Assembly (NCBI GenBank): GCA_030683155.1
Contig: JAUXMV010000016.1
Coordinates: 62,001-126,000 of the forward strand
Length of the DNA stretch: 64,000 nucleotides
Reading direction: 5' to 3'
Origin: Bacteroidales bacterium
GTDB lineage: Bacteria > Bacteroidota > Bacteroidia > Bacteroidales > F082
Positions 26,501 through 35,458 of this stretch are shown in pieces. The notes under the pieces are model-generated. The model was not told the DNA's origin, searched no databases, and worked only from the letters and a program-made list of their open reading frames with translations. Each line of letters begins with the position of its first letter. Position 1 is the stretch's first letter. The translations under genes were made by a program, and so were the position numbers.

Positions 26501-26880
26501 GCCTCACCTCCTTCCAGTCTTTCGATTAAAAGTTTTATTTCTTCGAGCTCAGCCTGACTCGTTTTTTTATTTCCCAAAGCCTGCATCACGAGCTTTTTTG
26601 CCGAGCCACCGAAAGCAGCCTGCAAAAGCTGATCAACAAGTTGTTGCTGCGTTTCATCTTCCTTCAACAATGCAGAATAAACATGGCTGCGGTCTGTTTT
26701 ATCAGCTCTTACAATGCCTTTTTGTGTCATTATCTGAAGTAATTTGAGGCTTGTAGTATATCCGACCACCCTGTTTTCATTCATAAATTCATTAATCTGC
26801 CTTACTGTTGAAGGACCATGCTTCCAGATAAGCTGAAGAATCTCGAGCTCCGATTCGGTAGGTTTAATTTTGTTATTCAT
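26497..26880 (-). CDS. BlaI/MecI/CopY-family transcriptional repressor
   Basis: 127 residues from ATG 26880; the frame is open further upstream, but that would run through the operator. Winged helix near residues 5-75 (LTESELEILQLIWKHG-like start, reading PTESELEILQLIWKHG, then VRQINEFM and GYTTSLKLLQIMTQKG) and a C-terminal dimerisation helix (VDQLLQAAFGGSAKKLVMQA). Paired with the M56 peptidase. Two palindromes directly upstream are likely its operators. Confidence 0.9.
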   Translation of the reverse strand: MNNKIKPTESELEILQLIWKHGPSTVRQINEFMNENRVVGYTTSLKLLQIMTQKGIVRADKTDRSHVYSALLKEDETQQQLVDQLLQAAFGGSAKKLVMQALGNKKTSQAELEEIKLLIERLEGGEA

Positions 26881-26884
26881 ATCA

Positions 26885-26900
26885 TACGAAGAATTTCGTA
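26885..26900. promoter_or_regulatory. BlaI-type operator, proximal
   Basis: TACGAAGAATTTCGTA, an inverted repeat with TACGAA/TTCGTA arms, ends 5 bp before the repressor start codon, where it would block initiation. BlaI-family repressors bind TACxx...xxGTA dyads. Confidence 0.65.
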
Positions 26901-26940
26901 GCAAAAATAGATGATACTTTTTCGTTTGTCAAGATAAATA

Positions 26941-26956
26941 TACGAAATATTTCGTA
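26941..26956. promoter_or_regulatory. BlaI-type operator, distal
   Basis: TACGAAATATTTCGTA is a perfect 16-bp palindrome with the same arms as the proximal copy, centred 56 bp further upstream. Two copies at this spacing would let two repressor dimers cover the promoter. Confidence 0.7.
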
Positions 26957-27011
26957 ATAAATGTTAAAGAGTTGTTTTGGAATGAATTGGAATTAATTCA
27001 GGATATTTGGA

Positions 27012-27055
27012 ATAAAAAAAGCGGATTCGAAATCTCAATAGAGACACGAATCCGC
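27012..27055 (-). terminator. Terminator of the SDR gene
   Basis: GCGGATTCG (27021-27029) pairs with CGAATCCGC (27047-27055); on the minus strand the stem is followed by TTTTTTTATT. It lies about 30 nt after the SDR stop codon. Confidence 0.8.
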
Positions 27056-27084
27056 AGGGCGTGAATATCCCCCCTCGGAAATAC

Positions 27085-27834
27085 TCACATTTGGGTGCGT
27101 GGCATCACGAGCACCTCGCTTACGTTAACGTTATCGGGCTGTGTAATCGCATATTTTATTGCCCGTGCAATATCATCTGCTTGAAGTGGCATCATTCCAG
27201 TACGTTTTGAGAATCCTTCAAGAATATCCTGATCTGTGATGGTAGTGGTAAGTTCAGTTGCTACTGCTCCCGGCTCTACCACAGTAACTTTTATGTTCAT
27301 TGTTGGAGTCAGTTCCATTCGCATGGCCTCAGATAATGCTGTGACTCCAAATTTTGTGGCATTGTAAACAGCAAAACCAGGCCAAACTCTACGTCCGGCA
27401 ACAGAAGAAATATTTACGATATGACCTCCACCCTGAGACTTCATGCCAGGCAAAACACCAGCAATGCAATAAAGAAGTCCTTTCAGATTGACATCAATCA
27501 TGCGATCCCATTCATCAATTTTCAGTTTGTCGAGGTATGAAACCGGCATCAGTCCGGCGTTGTTAACCAACACATCAACCCTGCCCCAATGATCAAAAAC
27601 CTTTTTGAAAGCCTCTGCCACCTTATCTCTCACAGCGATATCAACTTTTATGACCATCGCTTCGGAACCAAGGGCTTTTACCTTTTCAGCAAGTAGCTGC
27701 ATGCGGTCATCCCTGCGTGCCATCAATGCAAGCTTTACGCCCTGCTCAGCTAGTAAAAGTGCAGTGGCTTCACCAATTCCGCTGGAAGCTCCGGTTATTA
27801 CAATTACTTTATCTTTCAGCATGTTTTCGCTCAT
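27085..27834 (-). CDS. SDR family oxidoreductase (YdfG-like)
   Basis: 249 residues. VITGASSGIGEA at the N-terminus binds NADP(H); R38-R39 after the second strand (ALMARRDDR) favours NADPH. NNAG, NISSVAGR and YNATK give the catalytic tetrad. Closest in appearance to the broad YdfG/serine-dehydrogenase-like group of short-chain alcohol or 3-hydroxy-acid dehydrogenases. Single gene with its own terminator. Confidence 0.88.
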   Translation of the reverse strand: MSENMLKDKVIVITGASSGIGEATALLLAEQGVKLALMARRDDRMQLLAEKVKALGSEAMVIKVDIAVRDKVAEAFKKVFDHWGRVDVLVNNAGLMPVSYLDKLKIDEWDRMIDVNLKGLLYCIAGVLPGMKSQGGGHIVNISSVAGRRVWPGFAVYNATKFGVTALSEAMRMELTPTMNIKVTVVEPGAVATELTTTITDQDILEGFSKRTGMMPLQADDIARAIKYAITQPDNVNVSEVLVMPRTQM

Positions 27835-27923
27835 TATTTTTCTAAAACTTGTTCAAATTTATGGTTTGAATTTCATTTAAACGACAATTTTAATAAATTC
27901 GTGCATTGGTTCAACATTTTGAT

Positions 27924-28445
27924 ATGGATTTTTTTTTAATCAGCTTTGGAATCCTGCTTGCACTCATTGGAATTGTGGGTGCAGTTATACCCGGATTACC
28001 AAGTCCGCCAATAAGTTTCATTTCACTGATTTTGATCAGTTTAACTGACAAAATATACTATTCCGAATCGTTTTATTTTACTTTTGGGGTATTGGCGTTG
28101 GGTATAACCCTGCTTGATTATTATGTTCCGATTTATGGAACAAAAAAGTTTGGAGGAAGCAGGGCAGGTGTAGTTGGCAGTACTATTGGCCTTATTGTGA
28201 GCGTATTTATTTTGCCATTTACAGGCATTGTTATCGGCCCGTTCGGACTGTTGGGAATTTTGCTTGGACCTTTTATCGGGGCATGGTTAGGAGAAACACT
28301 TGCCGGTACACGCGGCGACCTTGCTTTGAGGGCGGCGATTGGCTCATTCATAGGATTTTTGGCTGGCACCCTTGTCAAACTCATTTATTCAATCGCTGTA
28401 ATGATAATCATCGTCCGTGATATCATCAAATTAATTTTTAGTTGA
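27924..28445 (+). CDS. DUF456 family membrane protein
   Basis: 173 residues from ATG 27924 (a TTG six codons upstream is less likely). About five hydrophobic helices rich in glycine, with the family's IPGLPSPPISF and GTKKFGGSRAGVVGSTIG signatures. Integral inner-membrane protein of unknown function. It is divergent from the SDR gene and convergent with the hybrid kinase gene. Confidence 0.85.
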   Translation: MDFFLISFGILLALIGIVGAVIPGLPSPPISFISLILISLTDKIYYSESFYFTFGVLALGITLLDYYVPIYGTKKFGGSRAGVVGSTIGLIVSVFILPFTGIVIGPFGLLGILLGPFIGAWLGETLAGTRGDLALRAAIGSFIGFLAGTLVKLIYSIAVMIIIVRDIIKLIFS

Positions 28446-28528
28446 AACAACTCAGGAACAAGCTGTTATACCACTATTCCGCAAAATAACGAACGAAATC
28501 CAGTAATGGTTTTCTAAAAGGCTTTCCG

Positions 28529-31500
28529 CTAATCCTTATTGAGACTGATAGAAAGCTGTTTTTCGATCTTAGCCAGCACTTCTCTTTTCATAAATGGTTT
28601 TGCGATATAATCATCAAAGCCGGTTGAAATGATGCGCGAAGAATCACCTGTGAGTGCATGTGCTGTTACAGCAATTGCAGATATTTCAGGCGCAATGGCT
28701 CTGATTTGCTCAAGTGTTTTAAACCCATCCAGACCCGGCATTTTGATGTCCAGCAATAAAAGGACTATTTCAGGATTCTGTCGAAAAAGTTCAACAGCTT
28801 CCAGGCCATTACGTGAAGCAAGTACTTCATAACCATGCTTATTAAGCATCATTTGCATAATTGAAAGACTTGCAGGGTCATCATCAGCAATAAGAATTTT
28901 TGAAGACTGACCTTTATTTTCCAAAGCTTTTTCATTTAAGTCCGGCAATGATTCAACAGGAATTAATGGAATGGTGAATATAAAAGTAGAACCTTTACCT
29001 GTTTCCGTTTCAACAAAAATCTCTCCACCTAATCTTTCGACAATGCCTTTGCACAATGAAAGACCCAATCCAGCACCTTCATGACCTCTTGCATACGAAT
29101 TATCTACCTGATAAAACCGCTCGAAAATCTTTTTCTGATGTTCTTCAGGGATACCTTTACCAGTATCTTTTACGTAGAAAAACACTTTTGCAGCTTTAAC
29201 GTAAACCCCTGTTTCAACGAAACCTTGTTGTGTAAATTTAATGGCATTGCTGATAAGGTTTCCAAGCACCTGATGCAACTTGGAAACATCGGATTTGATT
29301 TTGATATCTCTGACTTCATTCGGAATATTTGAAATTAAACTGATATTTCTGCTGTTTGCAATTGCCGAAAACTGTTCGTTGGCGTCCTTGATGAGTAAAG
29401 CAGGACTGAAAGGTTCATCGAGAATATCTTCAGCTCCGGCTTCAATTTTGCTGATATGAATAATATTATTAAACAGTTCGAGGAGTCGCTTTCCACTTTT
29501 CAAAATCAAACTTGAATGATGCTTAACCTCATCATTTGTTTTATTTCCTTCTGTCAAAAGACTCGCAAAACCAAGGATTCCATTGAGTGGCGTTCTGATT
29601 TCGTGACTCATATTTGTTAGGAAAGCAGTTTGAAGACGATCACTCTCTTCAGCTTTTTCCTTGGCTTTTACAAGTGCTGCAATCATTGCTTTCTTTTCGC
29701 TAATATCTTCACGCACAGCAACAAAATGACCTATTTGTCCATCTTCTTTAAATATTGGTGAAATACTAACGCTTTCCCAATAGGACGTTCCATCTTTTTT
29801 ACGGTTAAGGATATCCCCATTCCACTGAACCCCTTCCTTAATCGTGCTCCACATATCAGAATAAATAGCAGGATCATTTTCTCCGGATTGAAGCATGCGC
29901 ATATTCTGACCTATTGACTCTGCGGTTTCAAATCCTGTTAAATCAGAGAATTTTGGATTTACATATTCAATAATGCCCTCTGCATCGGTAATCACAATAC
30001 TAGCCGGACTTTGTTCAATGGCTCGACCCAGCAACCGTATTTCATCCATCGCCTGCTTTTGGCGGATATAGATTGAAATCTGTGTTGCAATAAACTCCAG
30101 AAGTTCGAGATCTGATTCACTAAAAGCATTCTCATTGTCGTAGCTTTGTACGACGAAGGCGCCGGTAACTTTACCTTCATAGCGCATTGGAACGCCCATC
30201 CAGGCTTTTGGAAGACTGTCGAGTTGCATGAATTTACCTTGGGAAACCAATTCCTCAATTTCATGTTTTCTCAGAAGAACCGATTTATTTTCATTGATAA
30301 TCATGCCTGTTGCAGAGCCTTCCATTGGCCACTCACTTAGGCTATGGATATCATTTAGGTAGGGTGCAATCAACGTTTTGCTCTTTTCGTTGATAAAGGC
30401 AACATAAAAGCTTTTTGCAGGGATAAGTGAATCCAGCTCCTGTCCAACGATAGCCAATAGTTCGGTTATGTTTTGGGTTTCATTTACGGCATCTGAAATA
30501 ATGCTTTGCATTTTTTTGATCCGTTCCGTCTTTTTTCTTTTGGTGACATCTCTACCGGCACCCACAGTTCCAATAATTTCGCCTGATTCATTTTTTAAGG
30601 GGCTTTTGATTACATCCAAAAAAAGAAACCTCCCTTTCACGTTGCCAAATTCATCAAACTGACCATTCTCACCCGACTCCATTACAATAGAATCTGAATC
30701 TCGGCAAATTTCTCCAAAGGTGTGCCAGTTGTTATCTTCAGGATATTTTTCCCTTTCACGCAGTGCAAAAAACATATCATTTTTACCAATGGGTTCATTG
30801 GTGTTTTCAGCATTTAAAAGATTTTCAGAAATAGCTTTGTTTACAAAAACGTAATTTTTATCGAGATCCTTCGCCCAGAGCATATCAGGCATATTGTCGG
30901 CAATTGTCCGGAAGAGCTCCTGCATTTGATTGTTGTTTTGCTCACTTCTTCTCAGTTCATCTTCAGCCTTTTTGCGCTCGGTGACATCCCGACCAAGCAC
31001 AACCAATGCTTTACGCCCTATATTTTCATCAAAAACAGGCACTTTAATCACTTCAAATACAAAAGAACTGCCATCAGGTTTTGTAATATATTCATCCGAA
31101 ATAACTGGTTGGGTACTCATCCAGGCTATTTCATCACTTGCTGCACAATTTTCAAAAGAAGTTTTAAATTGCGGATGTGTTAGTTCAGCCAGTTCTAAAT
31201 CTGTTTTTCCTTTATAATCAATGCCTTTAAGCATAAACAATTGCAGACCGTATTCGTTTGAAATCTGCCAGCGGCCATTTCCGTCCTTAAAACAAATAAA
31301 GTCTGGAGAAGCGTCGAGTAGTGTTGTTAACCACGCTTCACGCTCTTCAATTTTTTTTCTGGCTTCAGCAAGCTCAATGTTGCGCCTTCGTTTTGTAATT
31401 GCTAAACCAATGGTTGATGCCATGGCCTTTAGTACAGAAACTTCTGCTTCTGACCAATTGCTTTCGGAATGGCAATTGTCGAACCCTAAAAACCCCCAAC

Positions 31501-32764
31501 AAAGGCCATCTATCATAATAGGAACCACAAGAATTGAAATAATATCCTGAGCCTGAAGATAATCTTTTTCCACTTCCGGAAAGTCGGCTATGTTGCCATA
31601 TAGAATTTCACCCGACGATAAAATTGGATACCATCTGGGAGCAGCTTCAGCCACAATAAGATTCTGTAAATCTGGGTTATCAATCTGCACGCTTACGCCT
31701 GCATTTACCCATTCAAAGCGCTGACTCATAAATACTTCTTCAGAATCTTTCAGGCCATGAAATTCAAAAATATAAACTCTGTCTTGTGAAGTAGCGCTTC
31801 CGATGATGCCCAATGCAGTGTTAATTCCATGCTGAAGATCATCTTCCAATAGAAGTGCCTGACTGGCTTCAGCGATGGCCTGCAATATAATATCCTTTTG
31901 CAAGATGGTTTGCAGGTTTCTCATATCATCAGAAATATCCCTGAAAAAAGAAACATAAGAACCATCTGGCAGTTTTTTTGTACTCATACGCACTGGAAAA
32001 ACCGTTCCGTCTTTCCTTGTTACTGTGCGTTCGTTATTGACGACCAAACCTTTTTCCAGTGACTCATAATTAAACGGCGTTCTCAATATTTCAGATTCAG
32101 AAAACAAATCCTCCATTCTCATTGTCAAGATTTCTTCCTTTGAAAACAAAGTGTATTCAAGCGCTTTCTGGTTGGCGTTCACAAAACTTCCGTCAGGATT
32201 TCCAAGAAAAATTGCCTGCGGAGCAAAATCCACAAGTATCTGTGACTTCAAATCTCTTTCTGCCAGCGCAGATTCAGTTTTACGCCGCTGCTCGAGTTCT
32301 TCCTGCAAAATATTAATCCTATCTCCAAATTGCGCTTTCAGGAGACCTCTTTGGTGCTCTATTTCTCTTGAAGCCTCACGGATTTTAATCATGTTCAGGA
32401 TTAAAACCTTAAGATTATTAATGTCTATAGGTTTTGGAAGAAAAGCATCAGCACCAGCCTCAAGCGATTTTTTCAGACTGTTGTCATCAAGGTTTACGAC
32501 AGTGACCAAAATAATCGGTATTGTCTTTAATTCAGTATCCGATTTAAAGCGTTTGCAAACCTCATAGCCGTTCATATCAGGCATTATGATGTCAAGCAAA
32601 ACGATATCCGGGGAAATTCTTCCAGCCAGCTCAACGGCTTCAATGCCGCTTTGTGCAGAGAAAACAGCCGCTTCAGGAAAGCACCTCAAAAGCTGCTCTT
32701 TTAGTGTTTTTAGATAAGTTTGGTTGTCGTCAACAATTAAAACTGTCATTCCTTTGGTTGCCAT
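28529..32764 (-). CDS. Hybrid sensor histidine kinase with receivers at both ends
   Basis: 1411 residues without membrane helices. Order: receiver (phospho-acceptor near D58, DIVLLDIIMPDMNG), coiled coil, PAS (about 175-290), GAF (about 295-465), PAS, PAS, GAF (about 755-905), PAS (about 910-1035), HisKA with FLTNMSHEIRTPLNG, HATPase (N box LISNAIKF, G boxes DTGKGIPEE and GAGLGLSL), and a second receiver (LLLDIKMPGLDG). Cytoplasmic multi-sensor kinase that may pass phosphate through its own receivers. Its start is 378 bp from the first LruC cassette and it points away from it. Whether it controls the cassettes is unknown. Confidence 0.92.
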   Translation of the reverse strand: MATKGMTVLIVDDNQTYLKTLKEQLLRCFPEAAVFSAQSGIEAVELAGRISPDIVLLDIIMPDMNGYEVCKRFKSDTELKTIPIILVTVVNLDDNSLKKSLEAGADAFLPKPIDINNLKVLILNMIKIREASREIEHQRGLLKAQFGDRINILQEELEQRRKTESALAERDLKSQILVDFAPQAIFLGNPDGSFVNANQKALEYTLFSKEEILTMRMEDLFSESEILRTPFNYESLEKGLVVNNERTVTRKDGTVFPVRMSTKKLPDGSYVSFFRDISDDMRNLQTILQKDIILQAIAEASQALLLEDDLQHGINTALGIIGSATSQDRVYIFEFHGLKDSEEVFMSQRFEWVNAGVSVQIDNPDLQNLIVAEAAPRWYPILSSGEILYGNIADFPEVEKDYLQAQDIISILVVPIMIDGLCWGFLGFDNCHSESNWSEAEVSVLKAMASTIGLAITKRRRNIELAEARKKIEEREAWLTTLLDASPDFICFKDGNGRWQISNEYGLQLFMLKGIDYKGKTDLELAELTHPQFKTSFENCAASDEIAWMSTQPVISDEYITKPDGSSFVFEVIKVPVFDENIGRKALVVLGRDVTERKKAEDELRRSEQNNNQMQELFRTIADNMPDMLWAKDLDKNYVFVNKAISENLLNAENTNEPIGKNDMFFALREREKYPEDNNWHTFGEICRDSDSIVMESGENGQFDEFGNVKGRFLFLDVIKSPLKNESGEIIGTVGAGRDVTKRKKTERIKKMQSIISDAVNETQNITELLAIVGQELDSLIPAKSFYVAFINEKSKTLIAPYLNDIHSLSEWPMEGSATGMIINENKSVLLRKHEIEELVSQGKFMQLDSLPKAWMGVPMRYEGKVTGAFVVQSYDNENAFSESDLELLEFIATQISIYIRQKQAMDEIRLLGRAIEQSPASIVITDAEGIIEYVNPKFSDLTGFETAESIGQNMRMLQSGENDPAIYSDMWSTIKEGVQWNGDILNRKKDGTSYWESVSISPIFKEDGQIGHFVAVREDISEKKAMIAALVKAKEKAEESDRLQTAFLTNMSHEIRTPLNGILGFASLLTEGNKTNDEVKHHSSLILKSGKRLLELFNNIIHISKIEAGAEDILDEPFSPALLIKDANEQFSAIANSRNISLISNIPNEVRDIKIKSDVSKLHQVLGNLISNAIKFTQQGFVETGVYVKAAKVFFYVKDTGKGIPEEHQKKIFERFYQVDNSYARGHEGAGLGLSLCKGIVERLGGEIFVETETGKGSTFIFTIPLIPVESLPDLNEKALENKGQSSKILIADDDPASLSIMQMMLNKHGYEVLASRNGLEAVELFRQNPEIVLLLLDIKMPGLDGFKTLEQIRAIAPEISAIAVTAHALTGDSSRIISTGFDDYIAKPFMKREVLAKIEKQLSISLNKD

Positions 32765-32948
32765 AGATTGTTAAAGTATTCTAAAACGCTGATTATAATA
32801 AGGAGCAAATTTAAGACAAGTCTTCATAGTTTTGTTAAAAAAGACTGTTAATATAATTTTGGAATGTCCTTTCATTCATTTTCTGAACTAAATGCCTGAA
32901 TATGTTGTATTTTTGAGCATTCACTAATGTCAATAAAAATAGTATTCA
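32765..32948. other. Divergent intergenic region between hybrid kinase and cassette array
   Basis: AT-rich. Contains TATTTTTG (32908-32915), a match to the Bacteroidota -7 box TAnnTTTG, which is also present at the equivalent place before cassette 2 (35406-35413). No clear -33 partner. The remainder shows nothing else I can name. Confidence 0.4.
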
Positions 32949-32949
32949 A

Positions 32950-32964
32950 TTGTTTGCAAAACAA
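32950..32964. promoter_or_regulatory. Near-palindrome TTGTTTGCAAAACAA, candidate regulator site
   Basis: Inverted repeat with one off-centre base, retained at 35444-35458 in the second copy. In both places its centre is 152 bp upstream of the -12 position of the sigma-54-like motif, within the usual range for enhancer-binding proteins. Confidence 0.4.
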
Positions 32965-33093
32965 AGAAAAAATCAGAAAACTAAAAACACTAATATTCTT
33001 AATTTTATACTTTTTTCTCTATTTGGGAATTTTTGTTAAATTTGTAAATATTGTAACATATTAATATTAAATTGTTTAACCTAATAAATTGTT

Positions 33094-33110
33094 TTGGCAT
33101 AATTATGGAA
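33094..33110 (+). promoter_or_regulatory. Sigma-54-like promoter motif, cassette 1
   Basis: TTGGCATAATTATGGAA. The GG doublet and CAT match the -24 element; 10 nt later comes GA where sigma-54 promoters have GC. The -12 position is 33 nt before the ATG. The motif recurs before the three other lipoprotein genes. Confidence 0.45.
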
Positions 33111-33141
33111 CATAAAAAATGAACGCTTAAAATAAAATAAA

Positions 33142-33507
33142 ATGAAAAAATTAATTCTTCTTTCTATCATCTCCTTGGTTGTCGTTTTTTCTTCTTGCAA
33201 AAAAGACAGATTTGACGAGCCAAAGGCACCTGAAAAAATGGAAGAGCTTACTGTACCTGCCGGTTTCGACTGGAAGACTACAAAAGATTTTTCTGTTACA
33301 CTCTCCGCATATACAAATGGCATTGTTGAAGTAACGAATTCTGCCGGTGTTGTTTACCAAAAGGCTTTCCTGTCAACAGGACAACCCTATACGATGAAAC
33401 TCACTGTTCCTTCCTATGAAACAACAATAAGGTTAAAATTCATGGGTAAAACACAAGACATTGCCTTGAGTTCATCTAATATTAGTTATCAGTTTGTTGC
33501 ACAGTAA
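33142..33507 (+). CDS. Small lipoprotein of the LruC cassette (cassette 1)
   Basis: 121 residues; type II signal with lipobox FSSC (C19) and mature start CKKDRFD. The mature part holds MEELTVPAGFDWKTTKDFS, a beta-rich middle (GIVEVTNSAGVVYQKAFLS) and a C-terminal strand pair, probably one Ig-like beta-sandwich. From memory, FDWKTTK-type domains form the N-terminus of ordinary single-chain LruC lipoproteins in Bacteroidota; here the domain is a separate gene 12 nt upstream of the large LruC protein. It is probably the outer-membrane anchor or a partner of the large protein. Closest relative is the cassette 2 copy, near identical at DNA level in places. Confidence 0.8.
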   Translation: MKKLILLSIISLVVVFSSCKKDRFDEPKAPEKMEELTVPAGFDWKTTKDFSVTLSAYTNGIVEVTNSAGVVYQKAFLSTGQPYTMKLTVPSYETTIRLKFMGKTQDIALSSSNISYQFVAQ

Positions 33508-33519
33508 AACATTTGAACA

Positions 33520-35319
33520 ATGAAAAATACAATTAAATTATCACATTTGCTGACAATGGTATTGGCATTTGTTTTCAGTACAACTTACACCAACAAGGTA
33601 GTTGGCCAGTCCAACTGCGAAATTACCGGTGTTAATGGAGGTGGATTTACAACGACGATTCAATCTGTTGTGGATAATTGTAATGGCACGCATACAATAG
33701 TTCTGCGTGTTGAACATGATGGCTGCAGTGGCCCTAACTGTCAGGATTTATCTCATTATTCAGTCGAAGCAATACCTGGCACATATTCCAATCCTCAGGT
33801 ATCAGTAATATCAGGCACTTTAAACTATACTCTCGTGATGGGTCCAAACTTAGGTCAAGATCCATTTCAGGGATTTAAACTTGATGGGGTTAGCGGTATA
33901 GGCGGCGGTAAAGCTGGCGCATTCACAATAAGTTACACCTTGGAAGGTGGCCTTCAAAATCAGCAGGTTTCGGCCAAAGCAGGTAATAACGGTCAAATTT
34001 ATGCTTTTACTATTGCAGATTTTCAATCAGTCATGGACTGTGCGGGTACCGGTTGTAATCCAGCAGTTTGTGAAATTGAAAAATACAATGGTGGTGCTTT
34101 TTACACAACACTGATGTCAGTTGTGGATGATTGCGAAAAAATTACCATCACCATCAAGGTTGAAGACCGTGATGAAGGACAGGATTTATCTCATTTTGCA
34201 ATTGAAGCAGCTGCGCAAACTTATTCAAATGTTAGTGTAACACCTCTTCCAGGTACCACATTTAGTTACACAATTGACTTAGGACATAACCTTGGTTCAA
34301 CCCAATCATTTGGAGGGTTTAAAGTTGATAACATCAGTGGCCTTGACCAAGGGGAAGGTTTTCTGGTTACCTACGAATTAACAACTCTTCAAGCGCAACA
34401 AATGGCAGCCAAAACCGGTCAGAATAACTTTATCGCAACTTTTACTATTGCAGATTTTCAATCAGTCATGGACTGTGCGAACAGTGGATGCGATGACGTT
34501 GTTATTGATAATCTTTTTCCAGCAACTGGATTTGGAACCCTTGCATTTGAAGACTTATGGCCGGGAAAAGGCGACTATGACTTTAACGACCTTGTAATTG
34601 ACTATCAGTTTGAAATAGAGTCAAACACAGGCAACTTTGTTGAAAAGGTGAAGGCCACATTTGTAATCAAGGCATTTGGCGCCTCCTACGAAAATGGATT
34701 TGGTTTCCAGTTGAGCAGTGCCATTAATCCATCAGATCTGACTGTTTTTGGTTATAACCTTACAGAAAACTATATTTCACTAAATTCAAATGGTACCGAA
34801 GCAGGTCAGTCAAAACCAACAATCATTGTGTATGACAATGCTTATGGTCAAATGGCTCATCCGGGAAGTGGAATCGGCGTAAATACTGAACCAGATGCTC
34901 CTTATGTTCAGCCGGTTACAATAAACATTTCAATCGATTTCAAACCAAACACCTACACGCTGAACGATTTGGATATTAGTAAATTCAATCCTTTCATCAT
35001 TGTTAACAAGGAGCGTGGTGTCGAAGTACATTTACCAAACTATCCGCCAACAGATTTAGTTGATATGGGTAAATTTGGTACTTGGGAAGATGACAGCAAT
35101 CCCGGAACAGGAAGATGGTATGTAAACGACAAAAATTTACCATGGGCTATCAACATTTATGAAAGTTTTGCATACCCTATTGAGAAACAAGAAATTCTGT
35201 GGGCACATCTGAAATTTGCAGAATGGGCCATGAGTTCCGGCGTTCAGTTCCCCGACTGGTACAAAAATCTGACTGGATACAGAAACAACAGCCTGATTTA
35301 TCAGGTACCTGCGAAATAA
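33520..35319 (+). CDS. LruC/DUF4842 domain surface protein, cassette 1
   Basis: 599 residues. Signal peptide to about G29; two homologous beta-rich domains of about 145 residues (32-178 and 184-324), each opening with a CEI motif and closing with FTIADFQSVMDCA; then the LruC domain (329-599) with TLAFEDLWPGKGDYDFNDLV, an aspartate-rich loop likely to bind calcium. The C-terminus reads DWYKNLTGYRNNSLIYQVPA-K. No type IX sorting domain is seen and no lipobox, so surface retention may depend on the lipoprotein. Function in Bacteroidota is unknown; LruC of Leptospira is an outer-membrane lipoprotein. A 41-nt exact repeat lies inside the gene. Confidence 0.88.
   Translation: MKNTIKLSHLLTMVLAFVFSTTYTNKVVGQSNCEITGVNGGGFTTTIQSVVDNCNGTHTIVLRVEHDGCSGPNCQDLSHYSVEAIPGTYSNPQVSVISGTLNYTLVMGPNLGQDPFQGFKLDGVSGIGGGKAGAFTISYTLEGGLQNQQVSAKAGNNGQIYAFTIADFQSVMDCAGTGCNPAVCEIEKYNGGAFYTTLMSVVDDCEKITITIKVEDRDEGQDLSHFAIEAAAQTYSNVSVTPLPGTTFSYTIDLGHNLGSTQSFGGFKVDNISGLDQGEGFLVTYELTTLQAQQMAAKTGQNNFIATFTIADFQSVMDCANSGCDDVVIDNLFPATGFGTLAFEDLWPGKGDYDFNDLVIDYQFEIESNTGNFVEKVKATFVIKAFGASYENGFGFQLSSAINPSDLTVFGYNLTENYISLNSNGTEAGQSKPTIIVYDNAYGQMAHPGSGIGVNTEPDAPYVQPVTINISIDFKPNTYTLNDLDISKFNPFIIVNKERGVEVHLPNYPPTDLVDMGKFGTWEDDSNPGTGRWYVNDKNLPWAINIYESFAYPIEKQEILWAHLKFAEWAMSSGVQFPDWYKNLTGYRNNSLIYQVPAK
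34004..34044 (+). repeat. 41-nt intragenic direct repeat, copy 1
   Basis: Encodes the FTIADFQSVMDCA end of the first N-terminal domain. Identical at DNA level to 34439-34479 although the two domains otherwise differ strongly, which points to local conversion or recent duplication. Confidence 0.85.
34439..34479 (+). repeat. 41-nt intragenic direct repeat, copy 2
   Basis: Second exact copy, 435 bp from the first (a multiple of three), at the end of the second N-terminal domain. Recombination between copies would delete one domain in frame. Confidence 0.85.
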
Positions 35320-35343
35320 AATTAAGCGTTTTATATTTCTAAA

Positions 35344-35377
35344 ACCTCAAAGGCTTAATTGCCTTTGAGGTTTTTTT
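35344..35377 (+). terminator. Cassette 1 terminator
   Basis: CCTCAAAGGC / GCCTTTGAGG stem with a 6-nt loop and a T7 tail. Almost the same hairpin closes every cassette. Confidence 0.9.
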
Positions 35378-35443
35378 ATATTTTAACAAACTTATAAATA
35401 TGTTGTATTTTTGAATCTTAAAACAACCTGAAATTTTAATTAA

Positions 35444-35458
35444 TTGTTTGCAAAACAA
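35444..35458. promoter_or_regulatory. Near-palindrome TTGTTTGCAAAACAA, second copy
   Basis: Exact copy of the site at 32950-32964, at the same 152-bp distance from the downstream sigma-54-like motif. Confidence 0.4.

Larger units (their letters stand above)
32949..33141 (+). repeat. 193-bp upstream repeat, copy 1
   Basis: Runs up to the start codon of the first lipoprotein gene and is nearly identical, at the same length, to 35443-35635 before the second. It contains a near-palindrome at its left end and the sigma-54-like motif near its right end. The match decays in the middle-right part (33065-33085) and is best over the first 115 bp. Confidence 0.85.
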
